NCBI GenBank assembly: GCA_963931105.1 | Contig: OZ007004.1 | Coordinates: 248,001 to 312,000 of the forward strand | Direction of reading: 5' to 3' | Source of the DNA: UMGS1590 sp900552455 | GTDB lineage: Bacteria > Bacillota > Peptococcia > Peptococcales > Peptococcaceae | Length of the DNA stretch: 64,000 nt | In this document: positions 32,424 to 42,035 of the stretch, in pieces | Position numbering within the stretch: position 1 is the stretch's first letter | Layout of the letters: the number at the start of each line of letters is the position of its first letter | Notes under the pieces: generated by a model | The model's database searches: none | The model's input: the letters and a program-made list of their open reading frames with translations, nothing else | Told to the model about the DNA's origin: nothing | Translations under genes and position numbers: made by a program

Positions 32424-34070
32424 TCAGACGCGTGCAGCTTCCGCTCTGCGCTGCTCGGCCTTTTTGATCTTTCCGCTGATGGTCTTATCCATGGCGTCGA
32501 CAAATTCGATGAGACGCAGCCATTTATACTCAGCCAGCTGGCTGTTGCAGAAATCGCGGATCTCACGATCAAGGGCGCGCGATGGTTCATAGCCAGGCGC
32601 GAGCACGATGATGGCCTTGATGGCCTGGCCGCGCAGTTTGTCCGGCACGCCGATGACGCTGCATTCAAGCACGGCAGGATGTTTCATCAACACTTCTTCG
32701 ATCTCGTAAGGCCCGATGCGATACCCACCGCTCTTGATGATGTCGTCAAAACGCCCGTGGAACCAGTAGTAACCGTCGCTGTCGCGGTAAATGGCGTCGC
32801 CTGTGTGGAAAACGCCGCCTGCCCAGGCTTTTTCATAGCGCGCTTCGTCGTCGAGATAACCGCTGAGCACGCCGACAGGATGTTGGCCATTCTGCGGCAC
32901 GATGACGATCTCGCCGATCTCGCCGTCGGCGACAGGCTTTCCGTCTTCGCCGCGCAGCTCGATGTGGTACTGCGCCGATGGCACGCCGAGGGAGCTGTCG
33001 CGAGAGGGCACGCCGATGTAATTGGCCAAAAGCAGCGCTGTTTCTGTCTGTCCATAGCCGCCGCGCACGTCAAGGCCGGTGGCGTTGCGGAATTTCTCAA
33101 AAATATCCGGGCTCATGTATTCGCCAGCAGTGGAGGCGTGCTCCAGCGCTGGAAAATCGAGATTGGTCTTGCGGGTCATGTAACGATAGATGGTCGGCGG
33201 TGCACAGAAGGACGTGACGCCATATTTCTTGATGATGTTGGCCATCTGTTTTGGCTCAAAGTTGTCAAAATCGTAGACCATGACGGCGCATTCATTGAGC
33301 CACTGACCGTAGAGCTTGCCCCAGGAGGATTTTGCCCAGCCGGTCTCAGAAACGGTGAAATGCAGCCCGCCGTCGCGCGTTCCCTGCCAGTATTTGGCGG
33401 TGACGAAATGCGCCAGCGGATAGGTGCAGTCATGGATGACGCCCTTTGGCTGATCGGTGGTGCCGGAGGTGAAATAGATCGCGATCGGATCGGTCGCCAG
33501 CGTTTCCACGCGCTCGAGGGTTTCCGGCGCATTGGCCATGGCGGTGTTCAGGCAGGCAAATCCGCTGGTCCCTTCAGCGAGGGTCCAGAGCTTGAATTCG
33601 CCGCCGACGCGCTGGGTCGCTTCTGTCACGTGCGCAGGCACGTCGTTCTGCGTGGTGCAGATGATGGTGCGAATGTCCGCCGCTTCCAGACGATAGACGA
33701 TGTCGTCCGGCGTCAGCATATGGGTAACCGGCACCATCACGGCGCCGATCTTATGCAGCGCGATGACGGTGAACCAATATTCGTAGTGACGCTTGAGCGC
33801 CAGCATCACGCGGTCACCGCGTTTCACGCCGGCAGCCAGCAGCACATTGGCGATGCGATTGCTCTGGCGACTGATGTCGCCGAAGGAAAAAATGTGCTCC
33901 TCTCCTTCGGTGTTGCACCAAACGAGGGCGCGTTTATCTGGATCTTCGGCTGCGATGGCGTCGATGACATCGTAGCCGAAGTTGAAATTGTCAGGATAAT
34001 GAATCTCGATATCAAGGAGCTTGCCGTTTTCGTCGACAGTCTCGTTGAAGAATTTTTTGTAAATACTCAT
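32424..34070 (-). CDS. Medium-chain-type acyl-CoA synthetase (AMP-forming)
   Basis: A 548-residue ANL-superfamily enzyme. The ATP-binding motif is IYFTSGTTDQPKG, with GGYGQTETALL, a TGDAIYRDSDGYYWFHGR acyl-adenylate motif and the C-terminal lysine in KTISGKIKK. The layout resembles the ACSM/MACS group that activates medium-chain or aromatic carboxylic acids. The ATG at 34070 has AGGAG upstream and lies 14 nt after accA. Its place inside the FAS-II operon suggests activation of exogenous fatty acids or of an unusual primer (inference). The product could be acyl-CoA or, less likely, acyl-ACP. Confidence 0.88.
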   Translation of the reverse strand: MSIYKKFFNETVDENGKLLDIEIHYPDNFNFGYDVIDAIAAEDPDKRALVWCNTEGEEHIFSFGDISRQSNRIANVLLAAGVKRGDRVMLALKRHYEYWFTVIALHKIGAVMVPVTHMLTPDDIVYRLEAADIRTIICTTQNDVPAHVTEATQRVGGEFKLWTLAEGTSGFACLNTAMANAPETLERVETLATDPIAIYFTSGTTDQPKGVIHDCTYPLAHFVTAKYWQGTRDGGLHFTVSETGWAKSSWGKLYGQWLNECAVMVYDFDNFEPKQMANIIKKYGVTSFCAPPTIYRYMTRKTNLDFPALEHASTAGEYMSPDIFEKFRNATGLDVRGGYGQTETALLLANYIGVPSRDSSLGVPSAQYHIELRGEDGKPVADGEIGEIVIVPQNGQHPVGVLSGYLDDEARYEKAWAGGVFHTGDAIYRDSDGYYWFHGRFDDIIKSGGYRIGPYEIEEVLMKHPAVLECSVIGVPDKLRGQAIKAIIVLAPGYEPSRALDREIRDFCNSQLAEYKWLRLIEFVDAMDKTISGKIKKAEQRRAEAARV

Positions 34071-34084
34071 TGTCGCTCCTCTGC

Positions 34085-34861
34085 TCAAAGTGCTCCTAAA
34101 GCGCGAAAACGTCTGTAGCGGCTTTCGCTGAGATCGTCTTCCTGCGCCAGGATCTTTAATTCGTCGATCAGCATTTTCTGCAGATCCTTGTAGAAAATGC
34201 GCGATCCGAGGTCTTTTTCAGAAATGATCTTTTCGATAAAACCAAAACGGTAAGCGTCCTGCGCTGTCAGCTTGAGATTGTCGGCAGCCTCGTCGGCTTT
34301 TTTGGCGTCTTTCCAGAGAATGCTCGCGCAGCCTTCTGGCGAGATCACCGAATACACAGAATGCTCCAGCATCCAAACGCGGTTGGCAACACCAAGGGCG
34401 AGCGCGCCGCCGCTGCCGCCTTCGCCAATGAAGATGGAGATGATCGGCACAGAAAATCCCATCATCTCGACGAGATTTTCAGCGATGGCCTGTCCCTGTC
34501 CGCGCGCTTCCGCGCCGATGCCGCAATAGGCACCGGAGGTGTCGACAAAACAGATGATCGGGCGCTGGAATTTTTCCGCCTGCTGCATCAGTCTGAGCGC
34601 TTTGCGGTAGCCTTCCGGATGCGGCGCACCAGACAAGCGCGCGTTGCGCTCTTTGATCGTGTGGCCTTTTTCGATGGCGATGACGGTCACCGGCTGGCGT
34701 CCGAGGTAGGCAACGCCGCCAACGATCGCTGCATCGTCGCCGAAGCGGCGGTCACCGTGCAGCTCGAAAAATTCGCTGAACATCGCATTGATATAATCGA
34801 GCCCTGTCGGACGCTTGCTGTCACGGGCGATCTTGACGCTCTCAAATGCTTCTGTACTCAT
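34085..34861 (-). CDS. accA: Acetyl-CoA carboxylase carboxyltransferase alpha subunit
   Basis: A 258-residue AccA, somewhat shorter than the E. coli subunit, as is common in Firmicutes. It has GDRRFGDDAAIVGGVAYL and the oxyanion-hole glycines in IGEGGSGGALALGVANRV. With AccD it transfers CO2 from carboxybiotin to acetyl-CoA. It overlaps accD by ATGA. Confidence 0.94.
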   Translation of the reverse strand: MSTEAFESVKIARDSKRPTGLDYINAMFSEFFELHGDRRFGDDAAIVGGVAYLGRQPVTVIAIEKGHTIKERNARLSGAPHPEGYRKALRLMQQAEKFQRPIICFVDTSGAYCGIGAEARGQGQAIAENLVEMMGFSVPIISIFIGEGGSGGALALGVANRVWMLEHSVYSVISPEGCASILWKDAKKADEAADNLKLTAQDAYRFGFIEKIISEKDLGSRIFYKDLQKMLIDELKILAQEDDLSESRYRRFRALGAL

Positions 34862-35718
34862 TGGCCGCTCCTTTCTGCGTGCAGCTTCAACAGACGCGAC
34901 AGCGTCACGCGCTGCTCCGCGCGCGGCACGATGGCGTCGACAAATCCGTGCTCCAGCAAAAATTCTGCCGTCTGGAAACCTTTCGGCAGGCTTTTGCGCG
35001 TAGTCTGCTCGATGACACGCGCACCGGCAAAACCGATGTGCGCACCAGGCTCAGCGAGAATGATATCGCCTTCCATGGCGAAGCTGGCTGTGACGCCGCC
35101 CGTCGTCGGCCCAGTGAGGACCGGCATATAGAGCAAGCCAGCCTGGCTGTGTTTGTAGACAGCACCGCTAACTTTCGCCATCTGCATGAGGGAAAACATC
35201 CCTTCCTGCATGCGCGCACCGCCAGAAACGGTATAGCCGACAACCGGCAGCCGTTTTTCGATCGCATGTTCAAAAAGTCGCGTGATGCGCTCGCCGACGG
35301 CGGCGCCCATGCTGCCCATCATGAATTTTCCTTCCATCACAAATAAGGCGCATTTCGCACCACCGATGGAAGCCGTGCCACAAATGACAGCCTCGTTTTC
35401 ACCGGAAGCCTGCTGCGCTTTTGCGAGCTTCTGGCCGTACTCATGAAACTGCAGCGGATCTTTTGAAACGATGTCGCCGAAAAGCTCGACAAAGCTGTTG
35501 CGGTCGCAGATCATATTGATGCGCTCCCGCGCCGAAACGCTGAAATGATGGCCGCAGTGTGGACAGCAGGAAAGCGTCGCAGCGAGTTTCGCCGCATCCA
35601 CAGCGCGGTGACAGTTCGGACAGGTGATCTCATTTTTTTCAGCTGCCGTCTGGCTGACCTTACGGCCACCAGATTCGAGCGCGTTGTCAGGATTTCTGCG
35701 AAAATTCAGGAATGCCAT
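34858..35718 (-). CDS. accD: Acetyl-CoA carboxylase carboxyltransferase beta subunit
   Basis: A 286-residue AccD with the N-terminal zinc ribbon (CPNCHR...CCPHCGHHF, about residues 33-56) and the crotonase-like core containing SGGARMQEGMFSLMQMAK and GPTTGGVTASFA. It partners AccA. The gene starts 5 nt after accC. Confidence 0.95.
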   Translation of the reverse strand: MAFLNFRRNPDNALESGGRKVSQTAAEKNEITCPNCHRAVDAAKLAATLSCCPHCGHHFSVSARERINMICDRNSFVELFGDIVSKDPLQFHEYGQKLAKAQQASGENEAVICGTASIGGAKCALFVMEGKFMMGSMGAAVGERITRLFEHAIEKRLPVVGYTVSGGARMQEGMFSLMQMAKVSGAVYKHSQAGLLYMPVLTGPTTGGVTASFAMEGDIILAEPGAHIGFAGARVIEQTTRKSLPKGFQTAEFLLEHGFVDAIVPRAEQRVTLSRLLKLHAERSGQ

Positions 35719-35723
35719 TCAGC

Positions 35724-37031
35724 TCACCGTCCTTCCATAAATCTCAAATCGTAGGTGCCCAGCACAAAATCCTGCTCGCCGATCAGCGCCAGCTGTTCTT
35801 CGATGTTCGTTTCCACGCCCTCGATGACCAGCTCGCAGAGCGCTGCACGCATTTTTCGCACCGCTTCGTCGCGATCGCTGGCCCAGACGATGAGCTTGCC
35901 GAGCAGGGAATCGTAAAATGGCGAGATCGTCCCGCCCTGGATCAGAAATGTATCGAAGCGCACAAACGGTCCGCCTGGCACATGCAGCGTCGTGATTTTG
36001 CCAGTGGAGCGTGCGTTGATGCGGCATTCGATGCAGGCGCCGCGCAGCGCCAGATCCTCCTGCATGAATCCCAGCGGGATCCCGCAAGCGACGCGGATCT
36101 GCCATTTCACAAGATCGACGCCGTAAAGCAATTCTGTAACGCCGTGCTCAACCTGCAGACGCAGATTCATTTCCATGAACCAGAAATGTCCGCCCTTGTC
36201 GAGCAAAAATTCCAGCGTGCCGAGTCCGACGTAGCCGATGGCTTTGACAGCAGCGCAGATGTCTTCGATGAGGGCGTCGCGCATTTCCGCGGTGACAGCT
36301 GGCGACGGCGCTTCTTCGATGAGCTTCTGATGGCGCAGCTGCACAGAACAATCGCGCTCGCCGAGGCAGACGACGTTGCCGTATTCATCGGCGAGGATCT
36401 GAAATTCCACGTGGCGCGCCGGATACACACATTTTTCAAGATAGAGCGCACCGTCGCCAAAAGCCGCGCGGCTCTCCGCTTCCGCCGTCGCAAAAACCTG
36501 CTCCAGCTCCTCTGGCGAAGTGACCATGCGAATGCCGCGACCACCGCCACCGGAGCGCGCTTTGAGCATGACCGGATAACCGATCTTCTCGGCTTCGCGG
36601 ATCGCTTCGTCGACATTCGCCAACGTTTCGGTGCCAGGAATGATCGGCAGTCCGACGTCGCGCATCATGCTCTTGATCTTCGATTTGTCGGAAAGCGCCT
36701 GCATCGTTTTCGCCGGTGCGCCGATGAAAACGAGATCGTTGGCTTCACAGAGCGCTGCAAAATGATCGTTTTCTGACAAAAAACCGTAGCCAGGATGGAT
36801 CGCCACAGCGCCAGTCGCCAGCGCTGCGCTCACAATGCGCGCTTCGTTGAGATAGCTGTCGGTGCTCGCCGCTGGGCCGATGCAGATGGCTTCATCTGCC
36901 AGCGCCACATGCAGCGCATCGCGGTCTGCTTCAGAATAGACAGCCACAGTGGCGATGCCCATATCCTTGCAGGCGCGGATGATGCGCACAGCGATCTCGC
37001 CGCGATTGGCAATCAAAATTTTTGTAAACAT
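35724..37031 (-). CDS. accC: Biotin carboxylase
   Basis: A 435-residue AccC that carboxylates the biotin on AccB with ATP and bicarbonate. MFTKILIANRGEIAVRI opens the protein, the ATP-grasp region has KARSGGGGRGIRMV, and EMNLRLQVEHGVTELLYGVDLVKWQI is the usual end of the ATP-grasp core; cited by its EMNLRLQVEH part, where most AccC proteins have EMNTRIQVEH. The ATG at 37031 gives the standard N-terminus. Confidence 0.95.
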   Translation of the reverse strand: MFTKILIANRGEIAVRIIRACKDMGIATVAVYSEADRDALHVALADEAICIGPAASTDSYLNEARIVSAALATGAVAIHPGYGFLSENDHFAALCEANDLVFIGAPAKTMQALSDKSKIKSMMRDVGLPIIPGTETLANVDEAIREAEKIGYPVMLKARSGGGGRGIRMVTSPEELEQVFATAEAESRAAFGDGALYLEKCVYPARHVEFQILADEYGNVVCLGERDCSVQLRHQKLIEEAPSPAVTAEMRDALIEDICAAVKAIGYVGLGTLEFLLDKGGHFWFMEMNLRLQVEHGVTELLYGVDLVKWQIRVACGIPLGFMQEDLALRGACIECRINARSTGKITTLHVPGGPFVRFDTFLIQGGTISPFYDSLLGKLIVWASDRDEAVRKMRAALCELVIEGVETNIEEQLALIGEQDFVLGTYDLRFMEGR

Positions 37032-37035
37032 AGCC

Positions 37036-37452
37036 TCACTGCTCCACGATGGCAAAGGAAAATTCGGCTTTCACGCACAACGTGTCGCCAACATATCCAC
37101 TGCCTTCTGCAAAATAAAATGGTCCCATGTGACGTTTGATGTGACATTTCGTCGTAAACGTATCGCCAGGACGCACCGGCGCTTTGAACTTGACCTTGTC
37201 CAGTCCGGTGTACATCGGCAGCTTGCCGTCGGTCATCTCTCCGCGCAGGAGAATGCAGGCGGACTGGGCGAGAATTTCGCAGAGGATCACACCCGGCACC
37301 ACAGGATTGCCAGGGAAATGTCCCTGCAGAAAAAATTCGTCGCCGCGCACATGATAGGTGCCGATGGCTTCTTCGCCGTCCTGCACCACCTCGTCAACTA
37401 AGAGCATGTTGTCGCGATGGGGCAGGATCTCTTTGATCTCTTCCTGGTTCAT
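37036..37452 (-). CDS. fabZ: 3-hydroxyacyl-ACP dehydratase FabZ
   Basis: A 138-residue hot-dog-fold dehydratase. The motif LPHRDNMLLVDEV opens the protein, and the catalytic His and Glu are in GHFPGNPVVPGVILCEILAQ. The length is typical for FabZ. It is coupled to accB upstream (ATGA). Confidence 0.95.
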   Translation of the reverse strand: MNQEEIKEILPHRDNMLLVDEVVQDGEEAIGTYHVRGDEFFLQGHFPGNPVVPGVILCEILAQSACILLRGEMTDGKLPMYTGLDKVKFKAPVRPGDTFTTKCHIKRHMGPFYFAEGSGYVGDTLCVKAEFSFAIVEQ

Positions 37453-37895
37453 ACATCCATCTCCTTGATGCGGAAAAGCTCGGTACCATATTCGACAAGC
37501 TGCCCGTTTTCCACACAGATTGCTTCGATGACGCCGTCGTTTTCCGCGACGACTTCATTCATCAGTTTCATCGCTTCGATGATGCAGAGGGTGTCGCCCT
37601 TCTTCACCTGGTCGCCAACTTTGACGAACGGTTCTGCATCTTCCGTTGGCGCAGCGTAGAAAACGCCGACCATCGGCGATTTAAAGCTGGTGGTTTTATA
37701 GCTCACATTCGTCGCCACCGGTGCTGATTCTGGCCGGACCATCGGCGCGTTCATCGCTGGCGCTGCGGTGATCACCTGCGGCCCCTTGTCGCACTCCAGG
37801 CGAAAATAGTCGCGGCTCTCGTCCACTTCGATGGCGGTGAGGCCGAGCTCCTTCATGAGCGCGGCGTATTCGCGGATCGTTTGTTCGTTCATCAT
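37449..37895 (-). CDS. accB: Biotin carboxyl carrier protein
   Basis: A 148-residue BCCP with a Pro/Ala-containing linker (ITAAPAMNAPMVRPESAPVA) and a C-terminal biotinyl domain with the biotinylated Lys in EAMKLMNEV. The ATG at 37895 has AAAGGTG upstream and is 2 nt after the fabF stop. Confidence 0.94.
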   Translation of the reverse strand: MMNEQTIREYAALMKELGLTAIEVDESRDYFRLECDKGPQVITAAPAMNAPMVRPESAPVATNVSYKTTSFKSPMVGVFYAAPTEDAEPFVKVGDQVKKGDTLCIIEAMKLMNEVVAENDGVIEAICVENGQLVEYGTELFRIKEMDV

Positions 37896-37897
37896 GC

Positions 37898-39139
37898 TCA
37901 CACCTTTCTAAAGGCCAGGCAGGCGTTATGGCCGCCGAAGCCCAGAGAGTTGGAAAGACAGAGATCGATCTCTGCTTCTACAGCTTTGTTTGGCACATAG
38001 TTGAGATCGCAGGCTGGATCTGGCTCCTCGAGATTGATCGTTGGCGGAACAATGCCAGTCTCGAGCACCTTCAGACAAACAGCCGCTTCGATGGCGCCAG
38101 CTGCGCCGAGAAGATGGCCAGTCATCGATTTTGTCGAGCTGATGAGGATCTCATGCGCTTTTTCTTCGCCGAGGGCCGTTTTGATCGCTGTGGTTTCGCC
38201 GGAATCATTCATCGGCGTGCCGGTGCCGTGGGCGTTGACATAAACGCGGTCGCTTTCGCTGTAACCCGCTTCTTCCATCGCCTGGATCATCGCGCGGGCA
38301 CCGCCGGCTGCGTCTGGCGCTGGGGAAGTCATGTGATAAGCGTCGCAGGTCGAGCCGTAGCCGCAAACCTCGCCATAGATCTTCGCACCGCGTCTGGCGG
38401 CGTGTTCATATTCTTCGAGCACAAGCGCCGTCGCCCCTTCGCCGATGACAAAACCGGCGCGGCGTTTGTCGAATGGCAGGGAGGCTGCGTTCGGATCTTC
38501 CGACGTGGAAAGCGCATGCATGTTCACGAATCCTGCCACGCCGAGTTCGTTGACAGCCGCATCCGAACCGCCGGTGATGACAGCGTCGGCGTAGCCGTGA
38601 CGGATCTGACGCAGCGCTTCGCCGATGGCGTTGGAGCCAGACGCGCAGGCTGTGACAGCCGGCATAGCGGCGCCCTGGCAGTTGTAGCGGATGGCGATCT
38701 CGCCAGCTGCCATGTTGGCGATCATCATTGGCACGCAGTATGGAGAAACACGCGCTGGCCCCTTGTTGAGAAGCTTGGCATGTTCCTTGGTCATGGTGTT
38801 GATGCCGCCGATGCCGGAGCCGAAATAAACGCCGATGCGCGCAGGATCAACGGTGCCGATGACGCCGCTTTCTTCCACAGCCTGTGCGGCTGCAGCGACA
38901 GCGAGCTGGGTGAAACGGTCGCTGCGCAGGATTTCCTGCTTCGTCATATAATCGCGCGGCTCAAAATTTTTGACTTCGCCGGCGACTTTTGCTTTGTAGT
39001 CTGTTGTATCAAAAAGCGTGATCGGCGCAATACCGCACACGCCGTTCACGAGATTGTTCCAGGTTTCTTCGAGGGTATTGCCGACAGGGGAGACAACGCC
39101 GATCCCTGTCACAACCACTCTGTGTAATTGTCCGTTCAT
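37898..39139 (-). CDS. fabF: 3-oxoacyl-ACP synthase II
   Basis: A 413-residue condensing enzyme with the full Cys-His-His triad: Cys in VTACASGSNAIG, His in NAHGTGTPMND and His in KSMTGHLLGAAGAIEA. The ATG at 39139 has AAGGAG upstream and replaces a longer in-frame start. It is the only ketosynthase in the operon; no fabH is seen in the window. Confidence 0.95.
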   Translation of the reverse strand: MNGQLHRVVVTGIGVVSPVGNTLEETWNNLVNGVCGIAPITLFDTTDYKAKVAGEVKNFEPRDYMTKQEILRSDRFTQLAVAAAAQAVEESGVIGTVDPARIGVYFGSGIGGINTMTKEHAKLLNKGPARVSPYCVPMMIANMAAGEIAIRYNCQGAAMPAVTACASGSNAIGEALRQIRHGYADAVITGGSDAAVNELGVAGFVNMHALSTSEDPNAASLPFDKRRAGFVIGEGATALVLEEYEHAARRGAKIYGEVCGYGSTCDAYHMTSPAPDAAGGARAMIQAMEEAGYSESDRVYVNAHGTGTPMNDSGETTAIKTALGEEKAHEILISSTKSMTGHLLGAAGAIEAAVCLKVLETGIVPPTINLEEPDPACDLNYVPNKAVEAEIDLCLSNSLGFGGHNACLAFRKV

Positions 39140-39152
39140 GCAAACACTCCTT

Positions 39153-39884
39153 TTACATTGCCATGCCGCCGTCGACGCGCAGCACCTCACCGGTGATATA
39201 CGCAGCGTCTGCCAGGAAGACGATCGCTTCGGCGACTTCTTCTGCTTCGCCTGCGCGCGCCAGCGGGATCATTTTCAGCCATGGGCTGTCTTCGCCGCCG
39301 AGATCTTTTGTCATATCGGTGGCGATAAAGCCAGGGGCCACTGCGTTGCAGCGGATATTTTTCGCCGCCAGCTCCTTGGCTGTCGATTTTGTGAGGCCGA
39401 TGATGCCGGCTTTCGACGCAGAATAATTGCTCTGACCGGCGTTGCCGGTGAGGCCGACGACCGACGACACATTGACGATGCTGCCGCCCTTGTTGCGGAT
39501 GAAAATGCCGCAGCACTGGCGGATCATGTTCCAGGTGCCCTTGAGATTGGTCGCGATGACTGCGTCGAAATCGTCCTCGCGCATCATCGCCAGGAGCTTG
39601 TCGCGCGTGATGCCGGCGCAGTTGATGAGGATGTCCACTGTGCCAAAAGCTTCCTTAATAAGGGCAACGGTTTCCTTGGTCTGCGCGAAATCGGCGACGT
39701 CGCACTGAAAAGCTTCCGCTTTCACACCATGCGCACGGCATTCTTCACAGACAGCGTTCGCTGCAGCTTCGTTCCCGGCATAGATGACGGCGATATCGGC
39801 GCCGAGGCTGGCGAGTTTTTTCGCCGTTGCTGCGCCGATGCCGCGGGAACCGCCGGTGACAATGGCTGTTTTTCCTTGGATCAT
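39153..39884 (-). CDS. fabG: 3-oxoacyl-ACP reductase
   Basis: A 243-residue short-chain dehydrogenase with the TGGSRGIG cofactor loop, NCAGI, catalytic Ser in VNVSSVVG and the YSASKAG motif. NADPH-dependent ketoreduction in FAS-II. Coupled to fabD by an ATGA overlap. Confidence 0.95.
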   Translation of the reverse strand: MIQGKTAIVTGGSRGIGAATAKKLASLGADIAVIYAGNEAAANAVCEECRAHGVKAEAFQCDVADFAQTKETVALIKEAFGTVDILINCAGITRDKLLAMMREDDFDAVIATNLKGTWNMIRQCCGIFIRNKGGSIVNVSSVVGLTGNAGQSNYSASKAGIIGLTKSTAKELAAKNIRCNAVAPGFIATDMTKDLGGEDSPWLKMIPLARAGEAEEVAEAIVFLADAAYITGEVLRVDGGMAM

Positions 39885-40795
39885 GCCTTCACCTCTTCTA
39901 AGATCTTGTTCATTTCTTCGATGCTGCCGCAGGTATAGCGGCGCACGTTTCCGTCGATGCGTTTGATCATACCCGAGAGCGTATCGCCAGGGCCGATCTC
40001 GATGAACGTATCACAGCCGGCTGCGATCATATTGCGCACGCTCGTTTCCCAGCGCACAGGATTGGCCATCTGCTGCGACAGGGTGGCGACCACATCCTCG
40101 CTGTAAGGCAGGCCATTGCAGTTGGCGTAGACCGGGATCTCCAGCGCCTTGAAATCGACTGCCGCAAGCTCCTTGTCAAAAGCAGCTGCAGCCTCTTTCA
40201 TAAATGGCGAATGGAAACCGCCCTTCACTTTGAGTGGCACAGCGCGACCGCCAGCTTCTTTGACAGCAGCGCTGAACGCTTTGATTTCCTCAGCGAGACC
40301 GGAGCAGGAAACCTGGCCTGGGCAGTTGAAATTGACGGGATAGACGTTCGCGAACTCTGCGCAGAGCTTTTCCACGTCCTCAGCAGAAAGCTTCAGCGCA
40401 GCGACCATGGCCGTTGGCTGTTCCTCGGCGGCCTGCTGCATGAGCGCGCCGCGCTTTGTGACCAGCTTGAATATTTCTGCAAAGCTGCCTGCACCGGCGT
40501 AAGCCAGCGCCGCCAGCTCGCCTAATGAAAATCCAGCCGTCATGTCCGCGCGGATGCCGCTCGCTGTGAGGGCAGCCGCGGTCGCAAGCTCGACTGCGAA
40601 CATGTCAGGCTGGGTATTTTTGGTTTCCTTGAGCACCGCTTCGTCGCTTTCAAAGCACTGCGCGAGAGTGCCTGGACGGAGCGCTTCCGCTTCGTCGAAC
40701 ACTGCTCTGGCAGCGGCGCTCGATGCGTAAAAATCTTTGCCCATGCCGCTGTACTGTGCGCCCTGGCCGGCAAAGACGAATGCTATTTTACCCAC
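39881..40795 (-). CDS. fabD: Malonyl-CoA:ACP transacylase
   Basis: A 304-residue acyltransferase that loads malonate onto ACP. The N-terminus IAFVFAGQGAQYSGMG and the nucleophile motif GFSLGE (GHSLGE in most homologues) are visible, with catalytic His in KGGFHSPFM. The start is GTG at 40795, with GGAG upstream, and it overlaps the fabK end by 13 nt. Confidence 0.94.
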   Translation of the reverse strand: MGKIAFVFAGQGAQYSGMGKDFYASSAAARAVFDEAEALRPGTLAQCFESDEAVLKETKNTQPDMFAVELATAAALTASGIRADMTAGFSLGELAALAYAGAGSFAEIFKLVTKRGALMQQAAEEQPTAMVAALKLSAEDVEKLCAEFANVYPVNFNCPGQVSCSGLAEEIKAFSAAVKEAGGRAVPLKVKGGFHSPFMKEAAAAFDKELAAVDFKALEIPVYANCNGLPYSEDVVATLSQQMANPVRWETSVRNMIAAGCDTFIEIGPGDTLSGMIKRIDGNVRRYTCGSIEEMNKILEEVKA

Positions 40796-41727
40796 TGCAT
40801 GGCTCCTTTCAAGAGTGCTTCGCCTTCCGTGACCACATCGCGGATGATCTCAGCAGCTGGCTGGATCTTTGTCACGAGCGCGCAGGATTCACCGGCCATA
40901 AAGCAGCCGTTCTCGCTATCGCCTTCTTTGACAGCTTTGCGCAGCGCGCCGGCGCCCATGGCTTCCAGTTCTTCGTCGCTGAGGCCGCCGTATTCGGCTT
41001 TCGTGTATTCACGAGTAAAGTTCGTGCGCAGGCTGCGCACAGGATGACCGAGACGTTTGCCGGTGACGGCGGTGCTGCGGTCGTTGGCTTTAAGGATTTT
41101 TTTCTTATATTCGTCATGGATGCCGCATTCTTCTGCAGAGAGGAAACGCGTTCCCATCTGCACGCCGCAAGCGCCCAGCATGAACGCCGCTGCGAATCCG
41201 CGACCGTCGGCGATACCGCCGGCTGCCAGCACAGGGATCGTGACAGCGTCAGCGATCAGCGGCACGAGCACCATCGTGTTGAGCTCGCCAACGTGGCCGC
41301 CGCTTTCGCCGCCTTCGGCGATCACTGCGTCAGCGCCGAGACGCTGCATGAGTTTGGCCAGCGCCACAGAAGCGACGACAGGAATGACTTTGATACCTGC
41401 CTGCTTCCAGGCTTCGATATATTTGGAAGGATTTCCGGCGCCAGTCGTGACCACAGCCACTTTTTCTTCGCAGACGAGCGCTGCCACTTCATTGGCAGAT
41501 GGGCTCATCAGCATGATGTTGACGCCGAATGGTTTGTCGGTTAAGGATTTTGCGATATGGATCTCTTCGCGAACGACATCGACTGGCGCATTGCCGGCGG
41601 CGATGATCCCAAGACCACCGCCGTTCGACACTGCAGCTGCCAGTTTGCCGTCGGCGACCCATGCCATGCCACCCTGAAACACTGGATATTCGATGCCCAG
41701 CATTTCGGTGATCGGTGTGTTGATCAT
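40783..41727 (-). CDS. fabK: Enoyl-ACP reductase II (FabK)
   Basis: A 314-residue FMN-dependent enoyl-ACP reductase of the 2-nitropropane dioxygenase-like family. Characteristic stretches are YPVFQGGMAWVAD near the N-terminus, VIAEGGESGGHVG and PVLAAGGIADGRG. FabK replaces FabI in many Clostridia and streptococci and is insensitive to triclosan. It follows acpP in the operon. Confidence 0.94.
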   Translation of the reverse strand: MINTPITEMLGIEYPVFQGGMAWVADGKLAAAVSNGGGLGIIAAGNAPVDVVREEIHIAKSLTDKPFGVNIMLMSPSANEVAALVCEEKVAVVTTGAGNPSKYIEAWKQAGIKVIPVVASVALAKLMQRLGADAVIAEGGESGGHVGELNTMVLVPLIADAVTIPVLAAGGIADGRGFAAAFMLGACGVQMGTRFLSAEECGIHDEYKKKILKANDRSTAVTGKRLGHPVRSLRTNFTREYTKAEYGGLSDEELEAMGAGALRKAVKEGDSENGCFMAGESCALVTKIQPAAEIIRDVVTEGEALLKGAMQWVK

Positions 41728-41743
41728 GAGCGCGCCTCTTTTC

Positions 41744-41965
41744 TTACTTCTGAAGTTTTTCGACGAAGTTTACGAGATCGCCGACAGTCTCAACTTTTTC
41801 ATCGAGTTCGATGGAGATGTCGAGCTTGTCTTCGAGTTCCATCAAAAGGTCGACGGTGTCCAGGGAATCGATGCCGAGATCATGGAAAGTGCTGTCCATG
41901 GTGATCTCAGATGGTTCACATTCCAGACGATCTGCCAAAAGTTCCTGTACTGCTTCAAATACCAT
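41744..41965 (-). CDS. acpP: Acyl carrier protein
   Basis: A 73-residue acidic ACP with the phosphopantetheine Ser in LGIDSLDTVDLLMELED. The ATG at 41965 has GGAGG 8 nt upstream; the longer frame upstream is not coding. It is the first gene of the FAS-II operon, behind the promoter at 42055-42083. Confidence 0.95.
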   Translation of the reverse strand: MVFEAVQELLADRLECEPSEITMDSTFHDLGIDSLDTVDLLMELEDKLDISIELDEKVETVGDLVNFVEKLQK

Positions 41966-42035
41966 AATGATTTCCTCCATATCTTTGCAACGGGAGCCGG
42001 TTGGGATTTTTTGGTGGCGCCCGTTTTGCATCTTA

